Assembly: GCA_034008185.1 (NCBI GenBank)
Contig: CM067086.1
Location: 37,983,007-38,047,006, forward strand
Direction of reading: 5' to 3'
From: Gorsachius magnificus
Taxonomy: Eukaryota; Chordata; Aves; Pelecaniformes; Ardeidae
Length of the DNA stretch: 64,000 bases
A model generated the notes under the pieces. It searched no databases, was not told where the DNA came from, and saw only the letters and a program-made list of their open reading frames with translations. The translations under genes were made by a program, and so were the position numbers. This document shows positions 40,801 through 51,618 of this stretch, piece by piece (the first letter of the stretch is position 1; the number at the start of each line of letters is the position of its first letter).

Positions 40801-42859
40801 TTAGCTTGGGAATTTTATTCAATCTCCTCCCAAACGTGATGAAGATTACAGCATGCTTTGGAATTCACATATATATCCGTTATCTGAAAATAACAGATTT
40901 GGTGGTGGTCACAAATAGAATAAAGAGGATTGTGGCTGTTTTTCATTCCATTTCAGGTGGATGTAAAACTCTAATTATAAAGAAAAAAAATCTTTTATTT
41001 TAAAGTATAACAAGGGAACAAAACCAAAATGGCTAGGATCCTTTCCTACTTTGTGTAAATTGAAGGAAGAAAGAAACACTGATAGGTACAGGGTAAAACA
41101 CTCTGTATTTTCTTTAACAAGATAAAACTCTACATATCTATTGCAGTTTCACTATTATATATGTGGATCAATTTGTGAACTCCAGATTCAGGTTTAGCAT
41201 TCAAAATAAGTTGCCTCAAGTGAACTTTAAATTACCACATTCTGTTTTTTAAGGTATGCTTACATCTTTCCAAACAACGCTACAAATCAGTTTTTGAAGC
41301 AGGTGTTTCCCTATTGCATGAGGACTTAAAGATCTAGTTCTCTAAGGAATTGTGCACTATTTTAGGGTGCTGAATATATTATTTCACTGTGTTCTCATTT
41401 CACAAGCTTGGCCTCTAAAGAATATGCAATGCCCCTTACCTGAAAAAGGTCCTTGTGACTCATTCTGGTTTAGAGCTGAAAGAATATTGATCATCCATTT
41501 AGCAAATTTAGTGCCTGTAATATCATCCTCAAGGTGGAGATAAGGAGAAATGCAGTGCAGGAACAATAAGACTACTTAATATTCTAATCTTAATCACTTA
41601 TCTACTGTCTGTATTTATAACATTGCTCTCAGTGGACATGTTCTTTTGTCCTGAACTATCACTCAGGGGTGTTGTATTGTAGTTCACCGGAGAGTATTTG
41701 GTTGCTTTAGACTCCTACTTTAATTTGGTACTGATTAATAATGAAAAAAAAAGTCTTACAACTGAGATTATAGAAAGCATTGTTATTGTTCTCATACAAT
41801 TCTGAAACTGAAGTTAAATTGACAAAGTGACCTTATTCTGATACACAGTGTTTTACTGAAAAGATAAATGCAACTGTATTTCATTTCAACAACAAAACTC
41901 TTGCAATGTTGTATTATTCCATTGGCACATCTGTGTTTTAGGGTTTATCTATTTATTCTGAATAAGAACCTGTGAATGCAATTAAGGGTCACACATCTGG
42001 TATGAGGAGTCAGGGATAAAGGAATTAATTTCTTATTTTTCCTTCCCTGGGGCTACAAATTGGCTTGCAGGTTACTATTCACTGGAACACCCCAGAGTGC
42101 TGACAATAAACAAAGCAGCTATAGCTGCACTCCACTAGGCAGCAGAAAATCAGATTCACAGAAAAACACCCATCCGTAAAAAGTACAGGACATTTATGAT
42201 CAGAACAAGGGTTTAAGGAACTTTTCAGTCATTGATCATTGCCTAACATTAGAGCTCATTTAAATTGAGATCTCTAAATTATATGCTATATATCCTGGCA
42301 TTTTAATTCTACTTCTACCATAAGAATTATTTGCAACTTATTTGTGCATTAAGAGCATTAAATTTTACAAGAATGTTGATATTATTTCCTTCTTTCTGGA
42401 TCGTTTTTTCCAGTTTATTTTCAAATTTTCTAACATGGGTCAAAGCCATCAGATCTGACCCACTGTGAATTAAGGCTCTCCGATGCTAAAGCCTATATGT
42501 GAAAAAAGCATGACTTAACAGTTATTATGGAGTTCAATGAGTACAAAAAAGCATGGGACACTTATTTCAAGAATCCATTTGGTATGAAAATATGGCAGAC
42601 TGTGTAGATATCACTAGAGGGAGTCATGACCACACAAACCAGATTGGTGCATTTCATAAACACTCTATGGAGCAGAAATCTGGGTCCAGACTATGAAATT
42701 TGTGCCATATTATGCAATAGTCACCTGTGGGAACTTCCCGCTTGTTTTCTGGAGAAAGGGAGAGAGAGAAATGCATCTGTTAAAAAGATAATTTTTTGAA
42801 ACAAATATTAAAGGAGTTACATTAGCAGAAATTACCTGTTTCATAAATAGCCCAAATTA

Positions 42860-43292
42860 GTTGTCATGGAAGCTCTACATGGGGTTTTCCAAGGATGGAG
42901 ACTCCATAACTTTTCTGGGCAACCTGTGCCAGTGATCAGTCACCCTTGCAGTGAAAAAGTGTTTCTTCTAAAGTTTAGACAGAATCTCCTGTGTTTCAGT
43001 TTGTGCCCATTGCTTCCTGTCCTGTCACTGGACACCACTGAAAAGAGCCTGTCTCTGCCTTCATTACATCCTTCCTTCAGGTATGTACATTGACAAGACC
43101 CTCCAAGCTTTTTCTTCTTCAGGCTAAACAGTACCAGGTGTCTCAGCCTTTCCTCAAAGGAGAGATGCTCCAGTCCCTTAATCACCTTCCTGGACTTTCA
43201 CTGGACTCTCTCCAGTTTATTAATGTTTCTCAAGTACTGGGGAGCCCAGAACTGGACACAGCACTCCAGGTGTGGCCTCACCGATGTTGGCT
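42860..43292 (-). mobile_element. CR1 LINE fragment (minus strand, tail missing)
   Basis: On the minus strand this encodes the CR1 C-terminal region: the frame at 43185-42940 reads IKGLEHLSFEERLRHLVLFS, followed by FSVVSSDRTGSNGHKLKHRR. On the plus strand GATGGAGACTCCATAACTTT (42894) and GGGAGCCCAGAACTGGACAC (43241) are the CR1 landmarks read backwards. It belongs to the VSSDRT subfamily, like the 23.4-kb copy. The extreme 3' UTR and the octamer tail are not visible on the left, so the element seems truncated or eroded at both ends. Confidence 0.9.
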
Positions 43293-43705
43293 CAGACCTA
43301 TAATGTATCAGGGACAGTATAATAAAGATGTGTATTCTTAATGAAACCAAAATTGGAAACCTGATACATGGCAACAGATGGAAAGACCTTGATGAAACGA
43401 GACAACATTGTCAACAAAGTCCAACTTTTTTTGTATTCTGAAGGAGTAGACAGCATTTTTTTTTCTTACATTCTAGAAACAAGTGCAAATAAAACCATAG
43501 CACAGCTTTCTATCACCAAGATATAATATTAATCTTATAACAAAACTTCCAGTTTGAGACCTTTACTGTGACTAAGGTGTGTTCTTACTAGAGTCAAGCT
43601 CTTTTCCACACTCTGGCTTCAGTACTTTTTGTACTGGTTAGGGCTGACAGCAACAGGTCATCCACTGCCTTTGGCTTGAAAAGGCTGCTGACTTTATTCC
43701 TCCCA
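43293..43705. other. Spacer between two CR1 fragments
   Basis: About 410 bp of AT-rich sequence with no recognisable element. It contains a T run near 43457-43466. Confidence 0.5.
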
Positions 43706-44286
43706 GGCCAGCAGGAGTAAGGAAGTGATTGTGCCCCTGTACTCGGTGCTGATGAGGTTGCACCTTGAATACTGTGTTCAGTTTTGGGCCCCTCACTACA
43801 AGAAAGATGTTGCTTTGCTGGAACCTGTCCAGAGGAGAGCCACAAAGCTGGTGAGGGTTCTAGAGCACAAGTCTTACGAGAAGCGGCTGAGGGAACTGGG
43901 GTTATTTAGTCTGGAGAAGACGAGGCTGAGGGGAGACCTGATCGCCCTCTACAACTACCTGAAAGGAGGCTGTAGTGAGGTGGGCGTTGGCCTCTTCTCC
44001 CTTGTAACGGACGATAGGACGAGGGGGAATGGCCTCAAATTGTGCCAGGGCAGGTTTAGGCTAGACATGAGGAAAAACTTCTTCACTGAGAGGGTTGTCA
44101 GGCTCTGGAATGGGCTGCCCAGGGAGGTGGTTGAGTCCCCATCCCTGGAGGTATTTAGAAGAAGGATAGATGAGGTGTTTAGGGACATGGTTTAGTGGTG
44201 GGATGTCAGGGTTAGGTTAAAGGTTGGACTTGATGGTCTTAAAGGTCTTTTCCAACCGAGATGATTCTATGATTCTATGATTCTGT
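43706..44286 (+). mobile_element. CR1 LINE 3' fragment, young copy
   Basis: Similarity to the CR1 copies at 17.5 and 59.3 kb starts at GGCCAGCAGGAG and runs to the tail ATGATTCTATGATTCTATGA. It is 5'-truncated so that only the C-terminal coding part, the 3' UTR and the tail remain. Confidence 0.95.
43725..44195 (+). pseudogene. CR1 ORF2 C-terminal end, open frame
   Basis: 156 codons without a stop, covering the post-catalytic CR1 region from VPLYSVL to the natural TAG. Motifs are [42 protein letters not shown] and [20 protein letters not shown]. There are about a dozen amino-acid differences from the same part of the 59.3-kb copy, so the two are recent members of one subfamily. No catalytic part is present, so it is inert. 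The ATG used as start is internal to CR1 (a valine or methionine position) and is not a biological start. Confidence 0.92.
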
Positions 44287-46845
44287 GCTCATCTGATTAC
44301 AGCTCCTCGTCCCATGCAGGTGCGTATCTATGGTGATGCCTAAAGAAGACAGGATGATGCCCTACCTTTGAAATTTTCTTAGAGGTAGCCTAGGAGAGAA
44401 AGACCTTAAGAGAAGCCCCAGTTAGAGCCATCATATAGATTCAATTAATAGATTTTACCTGTAGATTGGTGATTGGTATTCACTCAAAGTGAACATTGTG
44501 TTTCTCCTGAGCCTGTTTCAATAGCAGAGGTTTTCTAGCAGTTATATGCCAATCAGGCAGTTCAGAAATAAAAATAAATAAGTGAAACAGTTAAGATAAG
44601 AAAGGTTTTAGAATGCCCTTACAATTCCTTACTATACAGCCATGTGCCACTATTCCTAAATTAATGAAAAGCACAGTGACTTTTTCCAACTCACAATCTC
44701 TTTACCAGTTACCATCAATTAAACAGTAAACAAACAACATCATTTGAATGATCTGACCAGTTACTCAAATGATAACAACAACTAAATGCAGGCAGAGTTA
44801 TCAAACAAAAGACTACAAGCAATCCACAAGCTAAATTTTTTTTCAAAACATTCAAAATTTCTGAAAAATCAAAGTAATTTCACAAACAGATTGTAAAGAG
44901 AGAGAGAAAAATGTGTTAACTTAATTAATAACATAATTCACCCATTTGGGTAAATAGTATTTTTTCATACAGTGGACCTCTTCAAAACACCTTTATTGGA
45001 CTCCATTGGAGGCTACAAAGAAGGTGTCTCTGTGTCTTCATAAACATTTTCTCTCTTTTTTTTTTTATTTAAGGACTTAAAGATTTTTTTTTTTGTTTGT
45101 CTTAGCTTCCTTTTCCTGCATGTATCTTCCCTTCCACTTCTAAATGCTCTTCATATGGCAATAAACCCCAGTGTTTCTCTCCTCTTTCAACTTCATTTCT
45201 TTCCCTCCTTCTTCAAAGTTTAACAGGAGTTTTAAAGTGCCCTTACAGAAGGCCCAGCAGCTCTGCAGATCTGTGTTTGAATAATTCATCAGATTCAATC
45301 TTACAGAGTGACTAATGTGCTAATTATACAGAAGAGTAATTTATAAGGTTGGGTCGGGTGCTCAATACTAAACATCATTATAAAATATTCATACGGTATT
45401 TGGGAATTTTCTGAAAACTGCAGATATGATAGACATCCATAAAGATGGATAATTTCCTCAACATTATGGTCTTGTTTCACTGAAAAGATTTATCAGAAAG
45501 CCAGCATCAAGACTCACTTCTTGGAGAGGTAAAATCTATGACTGTGTGTTAGAAATATGCTACCTATGCATACTGCAAAGCTATTTAAAAATAGCTTATC
45601 AAATTGAAAACCTCCTATGGTCGCAATACAACCCTTAATTTATTGTCAGATCTGAACTTAGTGTTGTATGTGGGCTGTCTTTTACGAGATCTTGTTAAAA
45701 CTGCTTATGAAAGAATATATATGCCGTCTTATTAGGAATATTTTTGCTGTCAAGATAGTATGCCAAACCTCTTTTCATAGGCAATGGAAAATCCTGTTTT
45801 CTTGTTTCACTTAAAAATCTATAGTTAGGTAAACTCATTAGCTGTAATTTTCTAAACTAAGCCACAGTTACTCTGATTATTAATTAGTATAATTTTTTTC
45901 ACACACTTTTAATGAAGTAACTGGCTCATACTGGCCAGTATTTTGGTCAGTGTCCCATTACTGTTCTCTCCTTGTCTTCTCTTCCTGCTCAAAACAACAA
46001 AAATATTCCAGAAGAACATACCCAGAAGTACCACTGGGTGCCAAGCCAGCCATGGACAGTCCCAGACATGCATGGCATGCACAGTGCATTCATGATGTGG
46101 GGGCAGACTGCTGGACATAATAAAAATACTCCTTTTGCACGTTTCCTTTGGGATCAGACCATGTAAAGGGGAACTAATGGCACATTTTGTCTTTTCCTTA
46201 CAAAAACTGCTTGTTACTTTCCACTTAGGACAAATATTTTTGCATGCTTAATACCTTGGTCTTTTTTTGCTCATAATCTTCTTCCACAGGTCAATGCTTG
46301 TTGAAGTACATGAACATATCTGTGACTAGCCTGTTTGAAAATTACCTTGACTTCTGATGCCTTCAGGCTGTAACTCCACTCCCAGCAGGAGATCTTCTGT
46401 CAGACTGGATGCTCCAGAACCCTCATGAGCCCTTTCAGCAACCTCATGTTGCTGCTGACATTATTTTGAGCTCCGCTGTCACCATAACTTTTTTCCTAGT
46501 CATGGCTTAAAACTTGAAATAACTAATCTAGAGTGCCTTCTTTTCAATATACCTCTCTGTCATATAATGTCTCATTTTTCTTACTCTCAACTGGTTTAGA
46601 GATATGAAGAGTTATGTGAATTGCAAATAGGTTTACATAGAAAATAGATGCAAGCAGAAAAACCAGCATAAGTTTCTCCTGGGCATCTATGGACAAAAAA
46701 AAAGTGCATGTTCACAAGAAACATTTTTAGGAGATTAGGGAGTGAGGTGGTAATGTATGATGAGCAGCATGAAGCTCTTATATCTGGAAGCATAGGGCTA
46801 ACTGACAAAGCTAAGTGCAGTGAAGATAGTCCTAAAGCTATGAAA
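44287..46845. other. AT-rich non-coding DNA, no gene seen
   Basis: It contains a short GA run near 44898-44908 and T runs near 45056-45067 and 45087-45095. No gene or transposon is recognised. Confidence 0.55.
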
Positions 46846-46922
46846 ACTAAATAAAGAAAAATAAAGAAAATAAAAAAAAGAATAAAAATAAAGAAAATAA
46901 AAAAAGAAAATAAAGAAAAACT
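46846..46922. repeat. A-rich tandem repeat (AATAAAGAAAA-like units)
   Basis: About 75 bp of imperfect AATAAAGAAAATA units (ACTAAATAAAGAAAAATAAA...). It ends about 30 bp left of the outer LTR. It is purine-rich on this strand and probably a slippage-expanded A-rich tract. Confidence 0.85.
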
Positions 46923-46950
46923 TCAGCAGTAAAACTTAGGGCAAGGATGA

Positions 46951-47364
46951 TGTCGTGGTTTAACGCGGCAGGCAACTAAGGACCACACAGCTGCTTGCTC
47001 CCTCCCTCCCTCCCTCAGTGGCATTGGGGGAGAGAATCAGAAAAAAACTAAACCCCATGGGTTGAGATAAAGACAGTTTAATAAAACAGCAGTGGAAAAA
47101 AGAATAACAACAATAATAATAATGGTAAGAGAATATATAGAATATGCAAAACAAGTGATGTACAATCCAATTGCTCACTACCTGCTGACCAATGCACAGC
47201 CAGTCCTGAACAGCGATTGCTCTCCCCCTGACCAACTTCCCCCGAGCATGTTATCATATGGTATGGAAGAGCCCTTTGGCCAGTTTGGGTCAGCTGTCCT
47301 GGCTCTGCCCCCTCCCAGCTTCTTGTGTACTTGGCAGAGCATGTGAAGCTGAAAACATCCTTGA
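46951..47364 (-). mobile_element. ERV solo LTR (outer, minus strand), R/U5-proximal part
   Basis: It starts TGTCGTGGTTTAACGC, the reverse complement of the LTR 3' end, and holds the reverse polyadenylation signal TTTAAT (ATTAAA on the minus strand) at 47077-47082. The block ATGGTATGGAAGAGCC..CTTTGGCCAGTTTGGGTCAG at about 47260-47290 is shared with the LTR at 55.5 kb. It stops at GAAAACATCCTTGA, where the inner LTR begins. The rest of this LTR continues after the inner one (47901 onward). No internal retroviral sequence is attached. Confidence 0.9.
47360..47364. repeat. Target-site duplication CTTGA, left copy
   Basis: CTTGA directly precedes the TGTC start of the inner LTR and is repeated directly after its GACA end at 47901-47905. 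A 5-bp duplication fits ERVL-class integration. Confidence 0.88.
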
Positions 47365-47900
47365 TGTCCTGATTTTGGCTGGGATAGAGTTAGTTTTCTT
47401 CCTAGTAGCTGGCATAGTGCTGTGGTTTGGATTTAGTACAAGAAGAATGTTGGTAACTCACTGATGTTTTAGCTGTTGCTAAGAAGTGCTTAGATTAGTC
47501 AAGGACTTTTTCAGCTTCCCATGCTCTGCCAGGTGCATAAGAAGCTGGGAGGGAGCACAGCTGACCCCACTGAACAAAGGGCTGTTTCATACCATCTAAC
47601 ATCATGCTGGAACAGGGAGTTAGCCCAGGGGGAGAGTGATGGCTGCTCAGGACGGGCTGGGCATCAGTCGGCGAGTGGTGAGCAATTGCATTGTGTATCA
47701 CTTGTTTTGTATATTCTGTGTATTCTCTTACCATTCTCATTATTACTATTTTTATTCTTTTCTCTTATTAAACTGTCTCTATCCCAGCCCATGGCTCTTA
47801 CTTTTTTTTTCTGATTCTCTCCCCCATCCCACTGAGGGAGGCGGGGGAGTGAGCGAGCAGCTGCGTGGTGCTTAGTTGCCTGCTGGGTTAAACCACGACA
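47365..47900 (+). mobile_element. ERV solo LTR (inner, plus strand), complete
   Basis: This 536-bp element runs from TGTCCTGATTTTGGCTGGG to TTAAACCACGACA, so it has TG..CA ends, and it is flanked by 5-bp CTTGA duplications. The polyadenylation signal ATTAAA lies at 47767-47772, which sets the transcriptional direction as plus. The U5-side end (GTGCTTAGTTGCCTGCTGGG) matches the reversed ends of the other two LTRs of this family. The 5-bp duplication and family resemblance point to an ERVL-like (class III) avian LTR; the exact family name needs a library search. Several short frames across it are spurious. Confidence 0.93.
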
Positions 47901-47994
47901 CTTGACTGGGATATTCTAACCGTATAAGCAAACATTATGTGTATGTTAACTTCAGAGATACAGAAAAAAATGGCTCTATCTCAGTAAGAATGGA
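47901..47994 (-). mobile_element. ERV outer LTR remainder (U3 start), minus strand
   Basis: After the right-hand CTTGA, the sequence can be aligned with gaps to the U3 end of the LTR at 55.5 kb. Matching pieces are TCTAA, AAGCAAACAT, GTTAAC and then CAGAAAAAAATGGCTCTATC, against CAGCTACTAGGAAGAAAATT and ACTCTATCCCAGC. It is shorter than expected, so internal bases were lost, and the terminal TG..CA end is eroded near AATGGA. The 47.36-kb LTR therefore inserted into this older one. Confidence 0.65.
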
Positions 47995-48511
47995 TCTTTA
48001 ACTTTGCTCACCTGTGGAGAAGAAAGAGAACTATATATTTGCTATGGGAAAGAGAATCCCATATGCTGCAAAATTTATTGGGCAAGTATCCATCCTGAGG
48101 GGTTCACAAGTAAAGCTGAATCATATTTCCTCTTTGGAAGAGTGTGTAGGGTCCTTACATTTTAAGCCCATATATTTTAACTAAAAGATTTCTGTTTAGA
48201 CTGTTTTGAATACTGGTAGCAACTTAAAGACTGAATATCTTTGATTAGACATGGATTACTTTGCTGGGTTTTTTTACCATGTCTCTATGTTTAATTGAAT
48301 CTTTGTTTATGCAGATGACTATATCTGAATATACCACTGACTTCAGCTCAAGCCCTTTTCATATATGGCTGTGTGTAAATGAGATAAATTTAGATTCTGG
48401 TAAAATTAACAGGCTCTTTCTGTAATTATTCTCTATCTTCTGTCTTCATGAGCTGTAAAGATTTTTCACTATAGTGAGTATTTATATAAACATAGAGTCA
48501 TATAGTGTGAT
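47995..48511. other. AT-rich non-coding DNA
   Basis: No gene or element is recognised between the LTR nest and the CR1 fragment. Confidence 0.55.
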
Positions 48512-48850
48512 ACGCCAGATGGTTGCACTGCCATTCAGAGGGACCTCAACAGGCTAGAGAAAGAGGCAGATGGGAACCTCATGAAGCTCAACAAAGGGAA
48601 AGGCAAAGTCCTGCCTCTCAGAAGGAATAACCTCAGGGACCTCTACACAACGGGGGCAAATTGGCTGGAAAGCAGCTTTGTAGAAAAGGACCTTGGGTTC
48701 CTGGTGGACAAGCTAACTATGAGCCAGCAATGTACCCTCTCAGCAAAAAAAAGGCCAACAGCGTCCTGGCTGTGTTAGGAGTGCTGCCAGCAGATTGAGG
48801 GAGGAGATCCTTCCCCTTTCCTCAGCACTGGAGTCAACACCTGGAGTCTC
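48512..48850 (+). mobile_element. CR1 LINE internal fragment (old, plus strand)
   Basis: GCCATTCAGAGGGACCTCAA, CATGAAGCTCAACAAAGGGA and AGCCAGCAATGTACC are CR1 reverse transcriptase landmarks just after the catalytic motif. A residual 65-codon frame (48581-48778) reads MKLNKGKGKVLPLRRNN and LESSFVEKDLGFLVD. Similarity ends near CAGCACTGGAGTC..CACCTGGAGT, before the C-terminal block. Both ends are missing and the frame is broken. Confidence 0.88.
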
Positions 48851-48893
48851 AAGACCATCCTAACAACCAGAGGTCTGCACTGAAAGCACTGTG

Positions 48894-48988
48894 TCATAGA
48901 AACACAGAATAGCTGAGGTTTGAAGAGACCTCTAGAGACCATCTATTCCAACCCCATTGTTCAAAGCAGGGTCAGATAGAGTAGCTTT
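48894..48988 (-). mobile_element. CR1 LINE tail fragment (minus strand)
   Basis: TCATAGAAACACAGAATAGC, TTTGAAGAGACCTCTAGAGA and ATTCCAACCCCATTGTTCAA are the reverse complement of a CR1 3' UTR and tail. Only about 95 bp are left. It faces the preceding CR1 fragment tail-inward, with about 45 bp between. Confidence 0.85.
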
Positions 48989-51084
48989 CTCAGACTATAA
49001 GTCATAGGTATAAATTCAATTAATATTTCAAACTAGCTGCTACAGTCCATAATAGAAAGACTTTATGAAGAAGAGGCATCTTACAGAATTTTCCTGTGAC
49101 TGACCCAACATATATGTTTACTCTATTATTGCTTTTAAAAAACTAAAGCTAGCTGATATACTTTTTTCCCATCTATGAGACCTGGACAAGTTTCTGTTGT
49201 TCAAAAAGGATAGACCGAAAATTATGTATAATTTTATATAGACTGGGATTCTATATAAAATTATAAGCATGAACATGCACACATGCAAACATGTGCTCAG
49301 AATTCTCATAATTTAAAATAAAATTAGAATTATTTAAAGCATTAAAAGACATAAAAGGGTGGGTTTTTTCCATTCATGGTTACAGGAAAATATGGAAAAT
49401 TTATCTGATTGCTTGCATACTTCCAGATATTACTGATAAAAAGAACTTAGAGTGGACAACATGACATTAGTTTGAAGTATTACCGGTCAGGCAGATTCCT
49501 GTTTTCCACTCTGATTAATTGATTAAAAAAATTATAAGAAAAACATGGCATTAAAAAAAAAAAAAACACAATAAAAAGAAACCAAACCCCCCAAAAGCTT
49601 ATTCCTAAATACTCAGGACTCTGAAAAATGCAATATAATTTGATAGCTCTGGAAATTTTTCACCCTGCAATATCAATTTCTCAAGAGCAGTGAATTTCAA
49701 AAGTATTTTTACTTAATTCACAAGTATGCAACTTAGATAGCTAAAATGTCACACTTGATTATGTGGAAGAATACTTGTCTTCTTGTGGCTGGCTACACAT
49801 GAAACTGATTAGAAGACTTCTATACCTCTGGTTTTTTTCAAAGTAATAAAAGTAGCAATGCTACTATTTTTGTTTGTCCTCCAGTGATGTTTATTTGTTG
49901 AAACAACCTGTTTTGGAGCAGCTGTCTCTGAGACAGTGGCCACCATCTGTGAAATGCATCTAGAGAATGGCCGCAGCTAATATATTGCTGTGACAGCTCC
50001 TTGACCTCAGCTGAAGGCCCAGCTCCATTTTTGTACTGATTCTACATTAGAGAGAATTTCCAGAAGAATCTAGATTTTTGTTAAATGAGTTATGAATAAA
50101 TTTCTGAGAATTCAGAGGGATTTTCAAAGGTGAGGGCAGATTTTCACAGGTAAATTGGTCTGTAGTCTGCAGCTTTCAGGCTCCTTGGATGTGAACTTTT
50201 TATGCAATGAAAGGATCTCAACGCATAGCACTGGGACAGTGCGTCTTGGAAAGTAATGCATTCACCTATTCCTACAGTGAAAATGAGTAGGAAGAAAGTT
50301 TCATGTCAAGGAAGAATCTGCAGATGAGTGGTAAATCCTAAGGAAAGGTTTAAAACAAAAGGAGATTATTATTACTTAGCAAATGTACCTCTGCCTTTTG
50401 CTGGCTCTGCTCAATGCTACTGGCCAATTTCCTCCTAGGGAATGAATGTGCTATTTTTTGGATACTCTGCATGTAACTTCTCTGTGCTCTAAACCCTGGA
50501 TTTGTGAGATTATGCCATCCTGCAGGCTGGTATAGCTTATCTCTGTGGGGTAAGGTCAGAGCAGTTCTCTGAACATTTTTTCTCTTATGTGTAAATGCAA
50601 TAAATCCATGGTATTCATGAACACATTGCACCTCCGGAGAGAAAACATTAATTGGCTGTAAATAAAGCCAAATGTATCCTGAAATGCTAATGTTTGTAAC
50701 CTCTGGTTTCAGTGTTTGTTTCTTGCACTATTTACTGATTGTGCAATACTCTCTTCACCCACCCATCTTTCCTGCCCCCTCCCTTCACAATACCTGTGGA
50801 GGTTTCATTAAGAGCTTATTATATCATTGTATTTGTGAGTTTCATTCATTAATTAAGGCTCCTGTGTTTTTATTTTTTTCTTTAGAATTATTTCTTTTGT
50901 ATGTTGTTGAAGATCTTCACAGTTAACACTGGAAAACAGATTAATAGGCCCCATACAAAAAGTAATCAATCAAGATTATTATGACAGTATGACAGAATAA
51001 GCATTCAGAAATTTTCAAAGCAAAAGTAACTGAGACTATAAAAGTAAAAATAGAAATGAGGTGTTATAACCTTGCGAATTTGCA
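48989..51084. other. AT-rich non-coding DNA with a perfect hairpin
   Basis: It includes the 16-bp inverted repeat at 49227-49265 and an A run at 49553-49566. A compositionally balanced piece at about 49880-50040 (CAGCTGTCTCTGAGACAG, GGCCACCATCTGTG, TGACAGCTCCTTGACCTCAG) resembles conserved regulatory DNA more than its surroundings do. No gene recognised. Confidence 0.5.
49227..49265. repeat. Perfect 16-bp inverted repeat (hairpin)
   Basis: Left arm TATAATTTTATATAGA (49227-49242), loop CTGGGAT, right arm TCTATATAAAATTATA (49250-49265); the arms are exact reverse complements. Pairing does not extend beyond the arms. It is AT-only apart from one pair. It could be a cruciform-prone site, a relic of a small palindromic transposon end, or chance. 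Confidence 0.8.
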
Positions 51085-51618
51085 ATGGATGGATTGCCTG
51101 TCAGGAAGTTGCAAAGGCTGGTGACGTTGATAGGGACAGTGCCAAGAGCCACAGGGACTTCTCCTGGGGGCTGACAGGACTGAGGTCCTCACCAGCCAGG
51201 GCCTACCCCACCGCTCACCAAGGAGCAGGGCAGACGAGAGACAGCCGGGGCAGCCCCAGCCCCAGGTACTGGGAACCTCCCTGGGGACTGGGATAGGCCA
51301 AGACTTGGTGGGGATGGTGGGTGGGGGTCAGGATCAGGCCCAATGAAAGGACCCAGGATTTGGCACAGTCCCAGGATGGCCACAGAGGGACATGGGGATG
51401 GTGACAACATTGGACCAAGGCTGGGCTTGACCTGCAGGTGGGCCTGGCTCTGTAAGTCCCATGACTGAGATAGGAAGGGCTGTGAAGAGCTGGAGACTGG
51501 CCTTCTGGTGGTATTCCTGGGCAGGGACTGGTGGTCCCAAGGGGCTGACATAGGGTCCTGGGCCCAGAGTAGGGTGGTCAGGGACAGTCAGGGGTGGGAG
51601 TGCCTTCAGACCCATGAC
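51085..51618. other. Second GC-rich block of unknown origin
   Basis: A G-rich region on the plus strand (GGTGGGGATGGTGGGTGGGG, ACATGGGGATGGTGACAAC) with abrupt change to AT-rich DNA on both sides. CpG are few, so it is not a typical CpG island. Long minus-strand frames (120, 93 and 67 codons at 51189-51615) overlap each other in different frames, rich in Pro and Ser, which follows from the composition and not from coding. I recognise no transposon ends, domain or RNA. Confidence 0.4.

Larger units (their letters stand above)
28778..42859. other. 14-kb stretch without recognisable genes or transposons
   Basis: Mostly AT-rich and unique in appearance. Low-complexity pieces are a G/T tract near 30127-30150, (TTG)n at 31003-31022 followed by poly-C, a C run at 32620-32630 and (GT)9 at 34878-34895. 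An inverted repeat around AGTACCAAAC/GTTTTGGTACT lies at 40735-40757. The longest frames (164 codons minus at 36130-36624; 120 plus at 30688-31050; 123 plus at 34555-34926) lack domains I can recognise, and I treat them as chance. The lack of any CR1 or LTR over 14 kb contrasts with the rest of the window. Confidence 0.55.

Noticed and set aside
42860..44286. One inverted CR1 spanning both fragments
   Set aside because: Both fragments cover the same C-terminal region and belong to different subfamilies (VSSDRT against VTDDRT), so they are separate insertions.
48512..48988. Single CR1 with an internal inversion made by twin priming
   Set aside because: Twin priming leaves the 3' tail at an outer edge of the insertion. 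Here the tail end of the minus-strand fragment faces inward toward the plus-strand body, so two independent fragments are more likely.
51189..51615. Pro/Ser-rich minus-strand frames as a gene in the GC-rich block
   Set aside because: Several overlapping frames are open at once, as expected from G-rich DNA with few stop codons; no recognisable motif or splice structure.
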